Source of the DNA: Mycobacterium sp. IS-3022
Lineage (GTDB): Bacteria; Actinomycetota; Actinomycetes; Mycobacteriales; Mycobacteriaceae
DNA: 64,000 bases
Reading direction: 5' to 3'
NCBI RefSeq assembly: GCF_001500065.1
Contig: NZ_LQIN01000001.1
Span: forward strand, 496,001-560,000
In this document: in pieces, positions 1 to 8,074 of the stretch
Layout of the letters: each line of letters starts with the position of its first letter
Position numbering within the stretch: the first letter of the stretch is position 1
Made by a program: the position numbers and the translations under genes
The notes under the pieces: generated by a model
Database searches by the model: none
Told to the model about the DNA's origin: nothing
What the model saw: the letters and a program-made list of their open reading frames with translations, nothing else

Positions 1-2
1 TT

Positions 3-473
3 GCTGTCACCACCCTCGACGGCCGCGACACCACGTTGGGCGAACTTGCCGACGGCGCCGCGCTGGTGGTCAACGTCGCTTCGAAATGCGGCCTGACGCC
101 GCAGTACACCGCGCTCGAGCAACTGGCCAAGGACTACCGCGACCGCGGCCTGACGGTGATCGGCGTGCCGTGCAATCAATTCATGGGCCAGGAGCCGGGT
201 ACTGCCCAGGAGATTCGGGAATTCTGCTCGACCACTTACGGAGTGACGTTCCCGCTGCTGGCCAAGACCGACGTCAACGGAGCCGACCGGCATCCGCTGT
301 ACGCTCAACTGACCAAGACCCCCGACGACAGCGGCGAGGCCGGCGACATCCAGTGGAACTTCGAAAAGTTTCTGCTCGCGCCGGGCGGAACGGTGGCCAA
401 GCGGTTCCGTCCCCGCACCGAGCCCGATTCTCCCGAGGTGATCGCGGCCATCGAGGACGTCCTGCCGCGATAG
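3..473 (+). CDS. Glutathione peroxidase family protein (5' end outside window)
   Basis: This is a thiol peroxidase of the glutathione peroxidase fold; such enzymes reduce hydroperoxides in the cytoplasm, in mycobacteria probably with thioredoxin because glutathione is absent (family knowledge). The reading frame is open to the window edge, so the N-terminus is missing. Visible marks are NVASKCGLTPQY with Cys in place of selenocysteine as peroxidatic residue, the NQFMGQEP segment with the catalytic Gln, and WNFEKFL with the catalytic Trp and Asn. About 155 residues are visible, close to the usual length of about 160, so little is lost. The stop is TAG at 471-473. Confidence 0.9.
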   Translation, partial: AVTTLDGRDTTLGELADGAALVVNVASKCGLTPQYTALEQLAKDYRDRGLTVIGVPCNQFMGQEPGTAQEIREFCSTTYGVTFPLLAKTDVNGADRHPLYAQLTKTPDDSGEAGDIQWNFEKFLLAPGGTVAKRFRPRTEPDSPEVIAAIEDVLPR

Positions 474-542
474 CACGCGATGGCCATGTGCCGTCAGCCC
501 GTCGTAAACCGTTGTGAAACCTGACGTTGCCATACTGGCCGC

Positions 543-1247
543 GTGGCTGGACAACTGATCGTCTCCGTCTCCGGGATCAGCGATCGCACGATGCCCGACG
601 TCGCGGAGTTCTGCGCGCAACTCGACGCGCGCGCAGTGCCGGTCTCGTTCCTGGTGGCGCCGAGGATAAAAGGCGGCTACCGGTTGGACGACGACGCCGC
701 CACGGTGCACTGGCTGGCACGCAGACGCGATGCCCGCGACGTGATTGTGCTGCACGGCTTCGACGAGGCTGCCACCAAGAATCGGCGCGGGGAGTTCGCG
801 ACACTGCCCGCGCACGAGGCGAATCTGCGGTTGACGGCCGCCGACCGCGTGATGGAGCACATGGGTTTGCGCACGCGGCTGTTCGCGGCGCCGGGTTGGA
901 CGGTGTCGCAGGGGACGCTGATGGCGCTGCCGCGCAACGGCTTTCGACTTCTCGCCGGCCTCACGGAGATCACCGATCTGGCCCGCGGGACGGCGGTGCG
1001 GTCGCGGGTCCTCGGCATCGGTGAAGGTTTCCTCAGCGAGCCGTGGTGGTGCCGGACCCTGGTGTTGTCCGCCGAGCGCATCGCGCGGCGAGGAGGGTTG
1101 GTTCGGGTGGCCGTCGCCGCGCGACACCTGCGCAGGCCGGGGCCGCGGCGGGCGATGCTCGACGCCGTCGACCTCGCGCTCATGCACCGGTGTGTACCCG
1201 GTGTCTACGAATGGCGGCCGTTCAGTGCATTGACAGACGCCGCGTAG
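543..1247 (+). CDS. DUF2334 polysaccharide deacetylase-like protein
   Basis: This 234-residue protein resembles the DUF2334 branch of the NodB-like polysaccharide deacetylases. I see an LHGF segment near residue 75, a beta-strand/helix rhythm as in these barrels, and FAAPGW near residue 115. The family removes N- or O-acyl groups from carbohydrates, but the substrate here is unknown. The start is GTG at 543. A CATACT sequence seven bases upstream could be a -10 box giving a leaderless transcript. It lies just before the FAD dehydrogenase, the same order as Rv0784-Rv0785. The metal ligands are not all obvious by eye, so enzymatic activity is uncertain. Confidence 0.7.
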   Translation: MAGQLIVSVSGISDRTMPDVAEFCAQLDARAVPVSFLVAPRIKGGYRLDDDAATVHWLARRRDARDVIVLHGFDEAATKNRRGEFATLPAHEANLRLTAADRVMEHMGLRTRLFAAPGWTVSQGTLMALPRNGFRLLAGLTEITDLARGTAVRSRVLGIGEGFLSEPWWCRTLVLSAERIARRGGLVRVAVAARHLRRPGPRRAMLDAVDLALMHRCVPGVYEWRPFSALTDAA

Positions 1248-1258
1248 CGTGCGCCCGC

Positions 1259-1264
1259 TAACGT
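1259..1264 (+). promoter_or_regulatory. -10 box (TAACGT), leaderless promoter
   Basis: A TANNNT hexamer ends six bases before the ATG of the FAD dehydrogenase at 1271, so transcription should start at or next to the start codon. Confidence 0.5.
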
Positions 1265-1270
1265 GGCGAC

Positions 1271-2908
1271 ATGGCAGATGCTGACGTCATTGTCGTCGGG
1301 GCCGGGCTTGCGGGCCTGGTGGCGGCATGCGAACTCGTCGAACGTGGCCGCCGCGTATTGATTGTCGACCAGGAGAACGCCAACAACATCGGCGGTCAGG
1401 CGTACTGGTCGTTCGGCGGGCTGTTCTTCGTCGACAGCCCCGAACAGCGTCGGCTGGGCATCCGGGACAGTCACGAGTTGGCTCTGCAGGACTGGCTGGG
1501 CTCGGCGGGATTCGACCGCCCGGAGGATCACTGGCCACGCCAATGGGCGCATGCCTACGTCGATTTCGCAGCGGGTGAGAAGCGCGGCTGGCTGCGCGAG
1601 CGTGGCCTGCAGACGTTCCCGATCGTCGGGTGGGCCGAGCGTGGCGGATACGACGCCCGCGGGCACGGCAACTCGGTGCCGCGGTTCCACATCACCTGGG
1701 GCACTGGACCGGCGATCGTCGACATCTTCGCGCGCCGACTGACCGGACGCGCCCGGTTCGCACATCGCCATCGGGTGGACGAGCTGATCGTCGAGAACGG
1801 AGCCGTCGTCGGTGTGCGCGGAACAGTCCTCGAGCCCTCGGACGAGCCGCGCGGTGTCGCGTCGACACGAAAAGCGGTTGCCGAGTTCGAGTTCCGTGCA
1901 CAGGCGGTCGTCGTCGCGAGTGGCGGCATCGGAGGCAACCACGACCTGGTGCGGCAGAACTGGCCCAAGCGGATGGGCCGGGTGCCCGAACAGTTGCTCT
2001 CCGGCGTGCCCGCGCACGTGGACGGACGGATGATCGGCATCACCGAGGCGGCCGGGGCGCGGGTGATCAACAGCGACCGGATGTGGCATTACACCGAGGG
2101 CATCACCAACTACGACCCGATCTGGCCGCTGCACGGGATCCGGATCCTGCCCGGGCCGTCGTCGTTGTGGTTGGACGCCAACGGCAACCGCCTGCCATCG
2201 CCGCTGTATCCCGGTTTCGACACGCTCGGCACGCTGGAGCACATCGCACAGACCGGGCAGGACTACACGTGGTTCATCCTCAATGCGCGGATCATCGCCA
2301 AGGAGTTCGCGCTTTCCGGTCAGGAACAGAACCCGGACCTCACCGGCCGCAGCGTCCGCGATGTCTTGGCGCGGGTACGTGCCGGCGCGCCGCGACCGGT
2401 GCAGGCGTTCGTCGACCGCGGTGTCGACTTCGTCAGCGCTGATTCGCTGCGCGAGTTGGTTTCTGCGATGAACGCCGTCCCCGATGTCCAGCCGCTGGAC
2501 TACGCGACCGTGCAAGCCGAGGTCACCGCTCGCGACCGGGAGGTCGCGAACAAGTTCACCAAGGACTTCCAGATCGCCTCGATCCGGGTGGCGCGCAACT
2601 ACCTCGGCGACCGGGTGAGTCGCGTCGTCGCACCGCACCGGTTGACCGATCCGAAAGCCGGTCCGCTGATCGCGGTGAAACTGCACATCCTTACGCGAAA
2701 GTCGCTGGGTGGCTTGGAAACCGACTTAGACGCGCGGGTGCTGCGACCCGACGGCGGCGTATTCGAGGGCTTGTTCGCCGCCGGGGAGGCCGCGGGATTC
2801 GGCGGTGGCGGCGTGCACGGATACCGGTCGCTGGAGGGTACCTTCCTCGGCGGGTGTGTGTTTTCCGGCCGCGCCGCCGGCCGCGCGGCAGCGCGCGACA
2901 CGGCCTAG
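1271..2908 (+). CDS. FAD-binding dehydrogenase (KstD/fumarate-reductase-like)
   Basis: This is a 545-residue flavoprotein of the fumarate reductase/3-ketosteroid dehydrogenase superfamily, matching Rv0785 in position and length. The Rossmann dinucleotide motif VVGAGLAGL is at residues 8-16, followed by an acidic residue that would hold the FAD ribose. A second FAD segment near the C-terminus reads FAAGEAAGFGGGGVHGYRS. The family dehydrogenates or reduces C-C bonds next to carbonyls, but the substrate of this clade is not known to me. The ATG start sits behind a leaderless-type -10 box. It is a single gene, ending before a large inverted repeat that separates it from the convergent metallohydrolase. 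Confidence 0.85.
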   Translation: MADADVIVVGAGLAGLVAACELVERGRRVLIVDQENANNIGGQAYWSFGGLFFVDSPEQRRLGIRDSHELALQDWLGSAGFDRPEDHWPRQWAHAYVDFAAGEKRGWLRERGLQTFPIVGWAERGGYDARGHGNSVPRFHITWGTGPAIVDIFARRLTGRARFAHRHRVDELIVENGAVVGVRGTVLEPSDEPRGVASTRKAVAEFEFRAQAVVVASGGIGGNHDLVRQNWPKRMGRVPEQLLSGVPAHVDGRMIGITEAAGARVINSDRMWHYTEGITNYDPIWPLHGIRILPGPSSLWLDANGNRLPSPLYPGFDTLGTLEHIAQTGQDYTWFILNARIIAKEFALSGQEQNPDLTGRSVRDVLARVRAGAPRPVQAFVDRGVDFVSADSLRELVSAMNAVPDVQPLDYATVQAEVTARDREVANKFTKDFQIASIRVARNYLGDRVSRVVAPHRLTDPKAGPLIAVKLHILTRKSLGGLETDLDARVLRPDGGVFEGLFAAGEAAGFGGGGVHGYRSLEGTFLGGCVFSGRAAGRAAARDTA

Positions 2909-2924
2909 ACCCGGCGAGCCCGAT

Positions 2925-2992
2925 CGCAATGTCAGCCTGAGAGCGTCGCCGTGCATATATAGCCGCGACGATGCTCTCAGGCCGACATTGCG
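2925..2992. repeat. Large inverted repeat between convergent genes
   Basis: Arms 2925-2947 and 2969-2992 are about 23 nt long with roughly two mismatches (left arm begins CGCAATGTC, right arm ends GACATTGCG). They flank a loop containing GTGCATATATAG. The repeat lies between the 3' ends of two convergent genes, so a bidirectional terminator is a natural reading. Its length and near-perfect symmetry also fit an interspersed palindromic element. It differs in sequence from the 60-bp palindromes at 5373 and 7999. Confidence 0.75.
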
Positions 2993-3031
2993 TCACCAAC
3001 AAAGCCTGTCGGGTCGGTCGGAGGCGGAAAG

Positions 3032-3685
3032 CTAGAACTCGGTGCCGTTCTCCGGGTCGAGCACCTGAAAGTCGGTGTCCGTCATCTCCGAGAGCCTGCC
3101 GTAGAAGATGCCGCGGGCGCTGGGATCGATGATCCCCTGGTGGATGGGCACCGCATGCGTCGGCGCCACGGCGCGTAGGTAATCCACCGCCTCGGCGATC
3201 TTCATCCACGGCGCGGCCGCGGGCGTCGCCAGCACGTCGACCGGTTCGCCAGGAGTGAACAGCGCGTCGCCCGGATGCATGAGACGGGCGCGATGCGAGC
3301 CGTCGCCGATCAGGTACGAGATGTTGTCGATCACGGGGATCTCCGGGTGGATCACGGCGTGCTTACCGCCGACACCGCGGACGGTGAGGTGGTCGATGGT
3401 GAACTCGTCGCCGACGTTGACCGCGCGCCACGGATCGCCGAGTTGCGCGGCGGTCTGCGGATCGGCGTACAGCGCGGCCTGCGGATTGGCGTCGAGCAGC
3501 GCGGGCAGCCGCTCGGTGTCGGCGTGGTCGGGATGCTGATGGGTGATAAGGATCGCCGACAGCCCCGTGATGCCCTCGAAACCGTGCGAGAACGTCCCTG
3601 GGTCGAAAAGAATCGTCGATTCGCCACCCGATTCACCCTTGAAATACGCGAGTAAGCATGAATGTCCGAAATGCGTCAATTCCAT
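3032..3685 (-). CDS. Metallo-beta-lactamase-fold hydrolase (UlaG-like)
   Basis: This 217-residue protein has the zinc hydrolase fold. It starts MELTHFGHSC, typical of the UlaG/RNase Z-like L-ascorbate-lactonase group, and carries the zinc-binding HxHxDH-type signature as THQHPDHAD near residues 50-58. The reading frame continues upstream to 3943, but that part overlaps a divergent gene and has no homologous character; the ATG at 3685 gives the normal family start. It corresponds to Rv0786c by position. Substrate unknown. Confidence 0.8.
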   Translation of the reverse strand: MELTHFGHSCLLAYFKGESGGESTILFDPGTFSHGFEGITGLSAILITHQHPDHADTERLPALLDANPQAALYADPQTAAQLGDPWRAVNVGDEFTIDHLTVRGVGGKHAVIHPEIPVIDNISYLIGDGSHRARLMHPGDALFTPGEPVDVLATPAAAPWMKIAEAVDYLRAVAPTHAVPIHQGIIDPSARGIFYGRLSEMTDTDFQVLDPENGTEF

Positions 3686-3731
3686 GCCTATATTGTGGCG
3701 GCGCTGGCCGTGTTCAGGGGGTACTTGAGTC

Positions 3732-4397
3732 GTGCGATTGCTGCTGGCAGTGGCGCTCACGGCGTTCGGTGTGGCGATGACACCTATCCCGCCGGCGGCC
3801 GCTGTCCCGGGCATCTGCCCGCCGATCTGCGACGCGATTCCCGATTCCGCGTGGCCGGTGTCCAGCGAGCTTCCGTTGTACTCGGTATACCGCTGGCCGG
3901 GCCTGGCCGGTTTGGCGGTCAGCGCGCCATCGCCAGGGTTCATGTTCGAGGAACTCTGCAGCAGCCCGCCGGTGACCGCCGACCCGCGCGACTATGTGGT
4001 TGCGGCAAGGGCGGAGGTCGGCAATCCGCCTGGTCAGTGGCAGCTACGGGCGCAGGTGTTGCACTGGCGCGGAGACGTCGCGCACAACGGTCCGCTCTCG
4101 CGGTCCGTGCTCGACACCGCGCGACACAGGCTGCGGACCTGCCAGTTGACGGCTCCGCTGGTGTCGCCGTCGATCACCACGAGCGACCCGGAGCGGCTGG
4201 CCGCGGTGATCAGTGTGGCCGGCCAACAGGTGGTCCATCAGTATCTGCTCGCGCATCCGACGAGCGGCACGATCGTCGAACTGGTGATGTGGTCGACCCT
4301 GCCGGTGCAGGTGCCCTGGGTCGCGGTGTCCGACGCCCGGGTTCTCGACGCGCTGACCGCCCCGCTGTGCGGCGCGTACCTGGGTTCGTGCCGGTGA
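3732..4397 (+). CDS. Exported protein of unknown function
   Basis: This is a 221-residue secreted protein. The GTG start is followed by a hydrophobic signal peptide with a likely cleavage site after PPAAA near residue 25. The mature part contains six cysteines (CPPIC, EELCS, RTCQL, APLCG and a terminal GSCR), which suggests disulfide bonds outside the membrane. No catalytic motif is recognised. It lies between the divergent metallohydrolase and purS, 35 bases from purS, roughly where Rv0787 sits. The function is open; a cell-envelope role is only an inference from export. Confidence 0.7.
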   Translation: MRLLLAVALTAFGVAMTPIPPAAAVPGICPPICDAIPDSAWPVSSELPLYSVYRWPGLAGLAVSAPSPGFMFEELCSSPPVTADPRDYVVAARAEVGNPPGQWQLRAQVLHWRGDVAHNGPLSRSVLDTARHRLRTCQLTAPLVSPSITTSDPERLAAVISVAGQQVVHQYLLAHPTSGTIVELVMWSTLPVQVPWVAVSDARVLDALTAPLCGAYLGSCR

Positions 4398-4420
4398 CTC
4401 GCGCCAGCCGACACCGCCGG

Positions 4421-4426
4421 TACAGT
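4421..4426 (+). promoter_or_regulatory. -10 box (TACAGT) of purSQ, leaderless
   Basis: TACAGT ends six bases before the GTG of purS at 4433. There is no Shine-Dalgarno sequence in between, consistent with a leaderless purSQ mRNA. Confidence 0.5.
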
Positions 4427-4432
4427 TGACGC

Positions 4433-4672
4433 GTGGCAAGGGTGGTGGTGCACGTGATGCCCAAGGCCGAGATCCTCGACCCGCAGGGGCAGGCGATCGT
4501 CGGCGCGTTGGGCCGGCTCGGTTTCGACGGTGTCTCAGATGTGCGGCAGGGCAAGCGCTTTGAGCTCGAGGTCGACGACAGCATCGACGACGACACCCTC
4601 GCCGAGATCGCCGAATCGCTGTTGGCGAACACCGTGATCGAGGACTGGTCGGTGAGCAGGGAGCAATCGTGA
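4433..4672 (+). CDS. purS: FGAM synthase subunit PurS
   Basis: PurS is the small subunit that joins the PurL synthetase and PurQ glutaminase in the multi-subunit phosphoribosylformylglycinamidine synthase, step four of purine synthesis. The 79-residue length, the early segment [16 protein letters not shown] and the [13 protein letters not shown] strand are typical. The GTG start at 4433 has a leaderless-type -10 box. Its stop overlaps the purQ start by four bases (GTGA), so the two are translationally coupled. purL lies about 7 kb downstream. Confidence 0.95.
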   Translation: MARVVVHVMPKAEILDPQGQAIVGALGRLGFDGVSDVRQGKRFELEVDDSIDDDTLAEIAESLLANTVIEDWSVSREQS

Positions 4673-5343
4673 CCGCGCGTGTGGGCGTCATCACATTTCC
4701 CGGCACCCTCGACGACGTCGACGCCGCGCGCGCCGTTCGGTTGGCCGGTGCCGAAGCCGTTCCGCTCTGGCACGCCGACGCCGATCTGAAGAACGTCGAC
4801 GCGGTGGTGGTGCCCGGCGGGTTCTCCTACGGGGACTATCTGCGGGCCGGAGCCATCGCGAAGTTCGCGCCCGTGATGGGCGAAGTGGTGCGCGCCGCCG
4901 AGCAGGGCATGCCGGTGTTGGGTATTTGCAACGGTTTTCAGGTGCTGTGCGAGGCGGGTCTGCTGCCGGGCGCGCTGACGCGCAATGTCGGACTGCACTT
5001 CGTCTGCCGTGACATCTGGCTGGAAGTCGCGTCGAACTCCTCGGCGTGGACATCGCGTTACGAACAGGGCGCCGACCTGCTGATCCCTCTGAAGTCCGGC
5101 GAGGGCCGCTATGTGGCCAGCGACAAGGTGCTCGACGAGCTCGAGGGCGAGGGGCGGGTGGTGTTCCGCTATCGCGAGAACCCCAACGGCTCGCAACGCA
5201 ACATCGCCGGCATCAGCTCCGCAGACGGACGCGTCGTCGGCCTGATGCCGCATCCCGAGCACGCGACCGAGGCGCTCACCGGACCGTCCGACGACGGGCT
5301 CGGCCTGTTCTACTCCGCGCTGGACGGCGTGCTGAGCGTTTGA
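4669..5343 (+). CDS. purQ: FGAM synthase glutaminase subunit PurQ
   Basis: PurQ is a class I glutamine amidotransferase that supplies ammonia to PurL. The 224-residue protein has the oxyanion segment [17 protein letters not shown], the nucleophile elbow GICNGFQ with Cys near residue 87, and the catalytic His-x-Glu as MPHPEHA near residue 195. The start is GTG, overlapping the purS stop. In M. tuberculosis other genes follow here; in this window purQ is followed instead by a palindromic repeat and a T7SS module, which suggests an insertion point. Confidence 0.96.
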   Translation: MTARVGVITFPGTLDDVDAARAVRLAGAEAVPLWHADADLKNVDAVVVPGGFSYGDYLRAGAIAKFAPVMGEVVRAAEQGMPVLGICNGFQVLCEAGLLPGALTRNVGLHFVCRDIWLEVASNSSAWTSRYEQGADLLIPLKSGEGRYVASDKVLDELEGEGRVVFRYRENPNGSQRNIAGISSADGRVVGLMPHPEHATEALTGPSDDGLGLFYSALDGVLSV

Positions 5344-5372
5344 TCCTTTCTGCGCGAGCGTGACCTTTCTGC

Positions 5373-5432
5373 GCGAGAGTGCGTGGTCGCACACGACACG
5401 CCGCGCTTTTGCAGCACTTTCTGCACGCTCGC
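5373..5432. repeat. 60-bp palindromic repeat, copy 1
   Basis: The outer arms GCGAGAGTGC (5373-5382) and GCACGCTCGC (5423-5432) pair at nine of ten positions. The core at 5389-5405 is a 17-nt sequence starting GCACACGACACG that recurs exactly, in inverted orientation, at 8026-8042. The two 60-bp copies are about 80% identical by eye. The copy follows the purQ stop and precedes the accessory T7SS module. Confidence 0.8.
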
Positions 5433-5535
5433 CGGCTCTTCAGCGTGCAGATTTGGCGTCACGAGTGGTGTCGGACGACCGTTAGGGTCGGATCTGCGGG
5501 CAGTTAGTTGCCCAGCGTTGAGATGGAGGAACCTC

Positions 5536-5820
5536 ATGCTCGTCGACCCTGAACTATTGCGCGCCTTCGCAGGTCAGGTGGATACCGCTTCGGCCACCAT
5601 TCGCGGGACCGACGTTGGACACAAGACGACGACCGCAGCCGACGGGCTTCCCGCGTCGACCACACAGTGGGCCATGAGAGTAGTCGGCAAGCATGTGACA
5701 CAGCAGGTCAACGACATCGCCACGAATATCACCAAGATGGGCGGCGCGGTTCGCGGGGCCGGTGATAAGTACGAGGTGGAAGACACGGCGCTCGCCGGCG
5801 CGTTCGACGGGTTGTTCTAA
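5536..5820 (+). CDS. EspC-like T7SS substrate (DUF2580 type)
   Basis: This is a 94-residue helical protein of the EspC/DUF2580 kind, small partners co-secreted by ESX systems. It begins MLVDPELLRAFAGQVD. Near the C-terminus it has KYEVEDTAL, a good match to the YxxxD/E secretion signal of T7SS substrates. The ATG at 5536 is chosen because GGAGGA lies six to eleven bases upstream; the frame extends further up without family character. It is four bases from the next gene, so the two probably form a secreted pair, as EspC-type proteins do with larger partners. Confidence 0.75.
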   Translation: MLVDPELLRAFAGQVDTASATIRGTDVGHKTTTAADGLPASTTQWAMRVVGKHVTQQVNDIATNITKMGGAVRGAGDKYEVEDTALAGAFDGLF

Positions 5821-5823
5821 CAG

Positions 5824-7170
5824 GTGCTGCCTTCACGTTCACGTCTGCAGGGTTGGAATCCCGACTCTCTTCGCCCTGCAGCGGCGGCGCTCTGTGATGC
5901 GGGGCTTGCGGTGTACACAACGGCGCGCAATCTCGATGACGGATGTGACCGGATGCCCGAGGCGCGCGCCTGGGATGGGCCCGCGCACAAAGCTGCGACG
6001 GAGATGTTTCGCCGGGCGACCGACACGACCTCTGAATTCAGCCACTACACCGAAGGTGTGGCTGCCGCGCTGTCGAAGGGAGCGGGAACCATTGGCGCCG
6101 CCCGCACAACGCTGCTGAACCACGCAGACGAAGTCGATCGCGGCGAGCTCTCCGTCAACGACATGTGGGTGGTCCTCATCAAGCCTGCCCGTGTGTCGGC
6201 GGAGAAGGCGGCCAGCCTTCAGGCTGCGGCCAAGGCGGAGCAGGTGGAGATCAACCGCCTGCTCACTTCGCTCGGTGATGCCGACAGCGGGACTGCAGCA
6301 CAGGTACAGGCTGCTGCAAAGGATTTCGGCTTTGCCCTGCCCGGTCCGAACGATCCCCGCAGCCTCGACCCGACGTCGGGATTCGCCCAACCGGCAGACG
6401 AGGTACCCAATCCGATGACTCTGAACGGGCTGATCCAGCAGGGCATCGTTCGCGACAGCGACATGGCCCAATCCGTTCGGGAAAGCAAGGAATGGGTCAC
6501 CGAAGATGGCCAGGTGCGCAAGACGCTGTGGATGATGGATGGCAGCAGACATGAAATCTACGAGTGGAACGACTACGCCCCCTGCGTCGAGGACACCTAT
6601 TACGACAAGAACGGCAACATGGTGTCCAGCACGTTCTCTCAGGACAAGACGAACTACGACGGCACGAAGTTCACTTCCATCGAATTCGCCGACGGCACAC
6701 AGTTAACGATGACGCGAACCCCCGACGGCAAGTGCACCGGCGGGGTGATAACTCCCGACGGTCGCGAGGGCGTTCTGCCAGACGAGTTCTTCTCCCACCC
6801 GTCACTAACAACGGTCGGCGGTTCGCTCACCGGATTGGAGGAACAGTCAAAGCGCGGAATCCCGATGATGTCACCGCAATCCGTGGAGAATCTCGGTAAG
6901 GCCGCGAAGTACGGTGGTCCGACACTCGGTGTGGCAACCGCGCTCTACGACACCGTGACGGCGAGAACATTCGAAGACGCTTGCGTCGCCGCCATATCGG
7001 GGGGCACTGGTGTCGCGGGCGGAATCGCGACCGGCACACTTGCGGCTGGAGTGGCTACCGGACTGGGTGTCCCGCAATTCGCGCCTTTTGCAGCTGTTGG
7101 CGGAGACATGCTCGGCGGATGGACGTTCGGTTATGTGGGCGGCATCATAGGCAATATTGTGTGCCGTTGA
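5824..7170 (+). CDS. WxG-type T7SS effector with hydrophobic glycine-rich C-terminus
   Basis: This is a 448-residue protein. Residues 1-130 are helical with a WxG turn (AWDGPAHKAA near residue 49), as in ESX/LXG-type secretion domains. The middle third contains short YD and GT repeats (TYYDKNGNM, NYDGTKF, FADGTQL) resembling polymorphic-toxin linkers. From about residue 365 the chain is hydrophobic and rich in glycine and alanine (GGTGVAGGIATG, VGGIIGNIVC), as in membrane-inserting toxins. The start is GTG, and the 3' end overlaps the next gene by one base. I infer a secreted membrane-active effector; no experimentally known homologue is recognised. Confidence 0.65.
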   Translation: MLPSRSRLQGWNPDSLRPAAAALCDAGLAVYTTARNLDDGCDRMPEARAWDGPAHKAATEMFRRATDTTSEFSHYTEGVAAALSKGAGTIGAARTTLLNHADEVDRGELSVNDMWVVLIKPARVSAEKAASLQAAAKAEQVEINRLLTSLGDADSGTAAQVQAAAKDFGFALPGPNDPRSLDPTSGFAQPADEVPNPMTLNGLIQQGIVRDSDMAQSVRESKEWVTEDGQVRKTLWMMDGSRHEIYEWNDYAPCVEDTYYDKNGNMVSSTFSQDKTNYDGTKFTSIEFADGTQLTMTRTPDGKCTGGVITPDGREGVLPDEFFSHPSLTTVGGSLTGLEEQSKRGIPMMSPQSVENLGKAAKYGGPTLGVATALYDTVTARTFEDACVAAISGGTGVAGGIATGTLAAGVATGLGVPQFAPFAAVGGDMLGGWTFGYVGGIIGNIVCR

Positions 7171-7892
7171 TGAAGCTACTTCCGACCGCGATACTCGCCT
7201 GGCTGTTCTTCGGGACCTTCGGTGTCTTCAGTGCGGTGTGGACCGCGCTTTTCATCGTCCGCAGTGAGTTCCCCACTGCGCTTGTGGCGCTCGGCGTAGC
7301 GGTGTTCTGCTTCGGGCTGATCATTCCTCTGGTGAAGGTTGTTCGCGAGAACGTCGAACCGCGCGCGGAGATCGACGAAGATGGGACGACTTTCAGGCCC
7401 GATAGGTGGATCGACATACCGGTTCTGATGTCGCTGTCCGGACTGGTCGTGGCTAGCGCGATGATTACGGTGCTAGCGCCGCCTGGGAAATTGGACATCG
7501 CGATACCACCTTTCATGCGGTACTCGCTTCCGCTCGTGTGCGCGGTCGTGGTGCTTACCGGCGCGCCGACGCTGTGGCGGAACTTTCGCCGGGGCAGCAC
7601 CAGCTATCTGCGCCTGACGCTGGACGGATTCGAACTGGCCCAGGGATGGCGGTCAATGACCGGAGATTGGGCGGACGTCCAAGACGTCACCGATGAAGTC
7701 CCCGGCCAACAGGCGCACACACCTAATGCGATCGTATTCGTCATGTCCGATGACACCGCGCCCACGCTCGCGGCTGCATCCTATACACCCGACGCTGCGG
7801 CGATTCGAGACTTGGTCCGGTTCTACTGGAAGCACGCGGACTCGAGGGCCGAACTCACCGACGGCCGAGCCCTGCATCGACTCAACAGGTAG
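7170..7892 (+). CDS. Four-helix membrane protein, candidate immunity protein
   Basis: This 240-residue protein starts at the ATG whose A is the last base of the upstream stop (TGATG), so it is translationally coupled to the effector gene. Four hydrophobic segments lie at about residues 5-30, 36-57, 82-103 and 116-136. A soluble tail of about 100 residues follows, with a PH-domain-like strand pattern (YLRLTLDGFEL, then DWADVQDV). An integral membrane partner directly behind a membrane-active effector is the expected layout for an immunity protein. This is inference from context. Confidence 0.6.
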   Translation: MKLLPTAILAWLFFGTFGVFSAVWTALFIVRSEFPTALVALGVAVFCFGLIIPLVKVVRENVEPRAEIDEDGTTFRPDRWIDIPVLMSLSGLVVASAMITVLAPPGKLDIAIPPFMRYSLPLVCAVVVLTGAPTLWRNFRRGSTSYLRLTLDGFELAQGWRSMTGDWADVQDVTDEVPGQQAHTPNAIVFVMSDDTAPTLAAASYTPDAAAIRDLVRFYWKHADSRAELTDGRALHRLNR

Positions 7893-7998
7893 ACCGCAGA
7901 ACGGGCGTCATCCTATTTGGAGGTCACGAACTCGCGAGCGGTGGAGCGACTTGGATCGAAGGTATCGACCGCGTCATAATGAGCCCGTTCGCATCCCC

Positions 7999-8058
7999 GC
8001 GAGCATGCACAAACTGCCGAATTTCCGCGGCGTGTCGTGTGCAAACACGCACGCTCGC
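7999..8058. repeat. 60-bp palindromic repeat, copy 2 (inverted)
   Basis: The arms GCGAGCATGC (7999-8008) and GCACGCTCGC (8049-8058) pair at nine of ten positions. The core 8026-8042 is the exact reverse complement of 5389-5405. This copy lies just downstream of the T7SS module and next to the encapsulin 3' end. The module from 5536 to 7892 is therefore enclosed by inverted copies. Confidence 0.8.
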
Positions 8059-8074
8059 GGGAACGAAAAGAACC

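Noticed and set aside
1205..2686. 493-codon open frame on the minus strand
   Set aside because: Antisense to the FAD dehydrogenase; no recognisable protein features.
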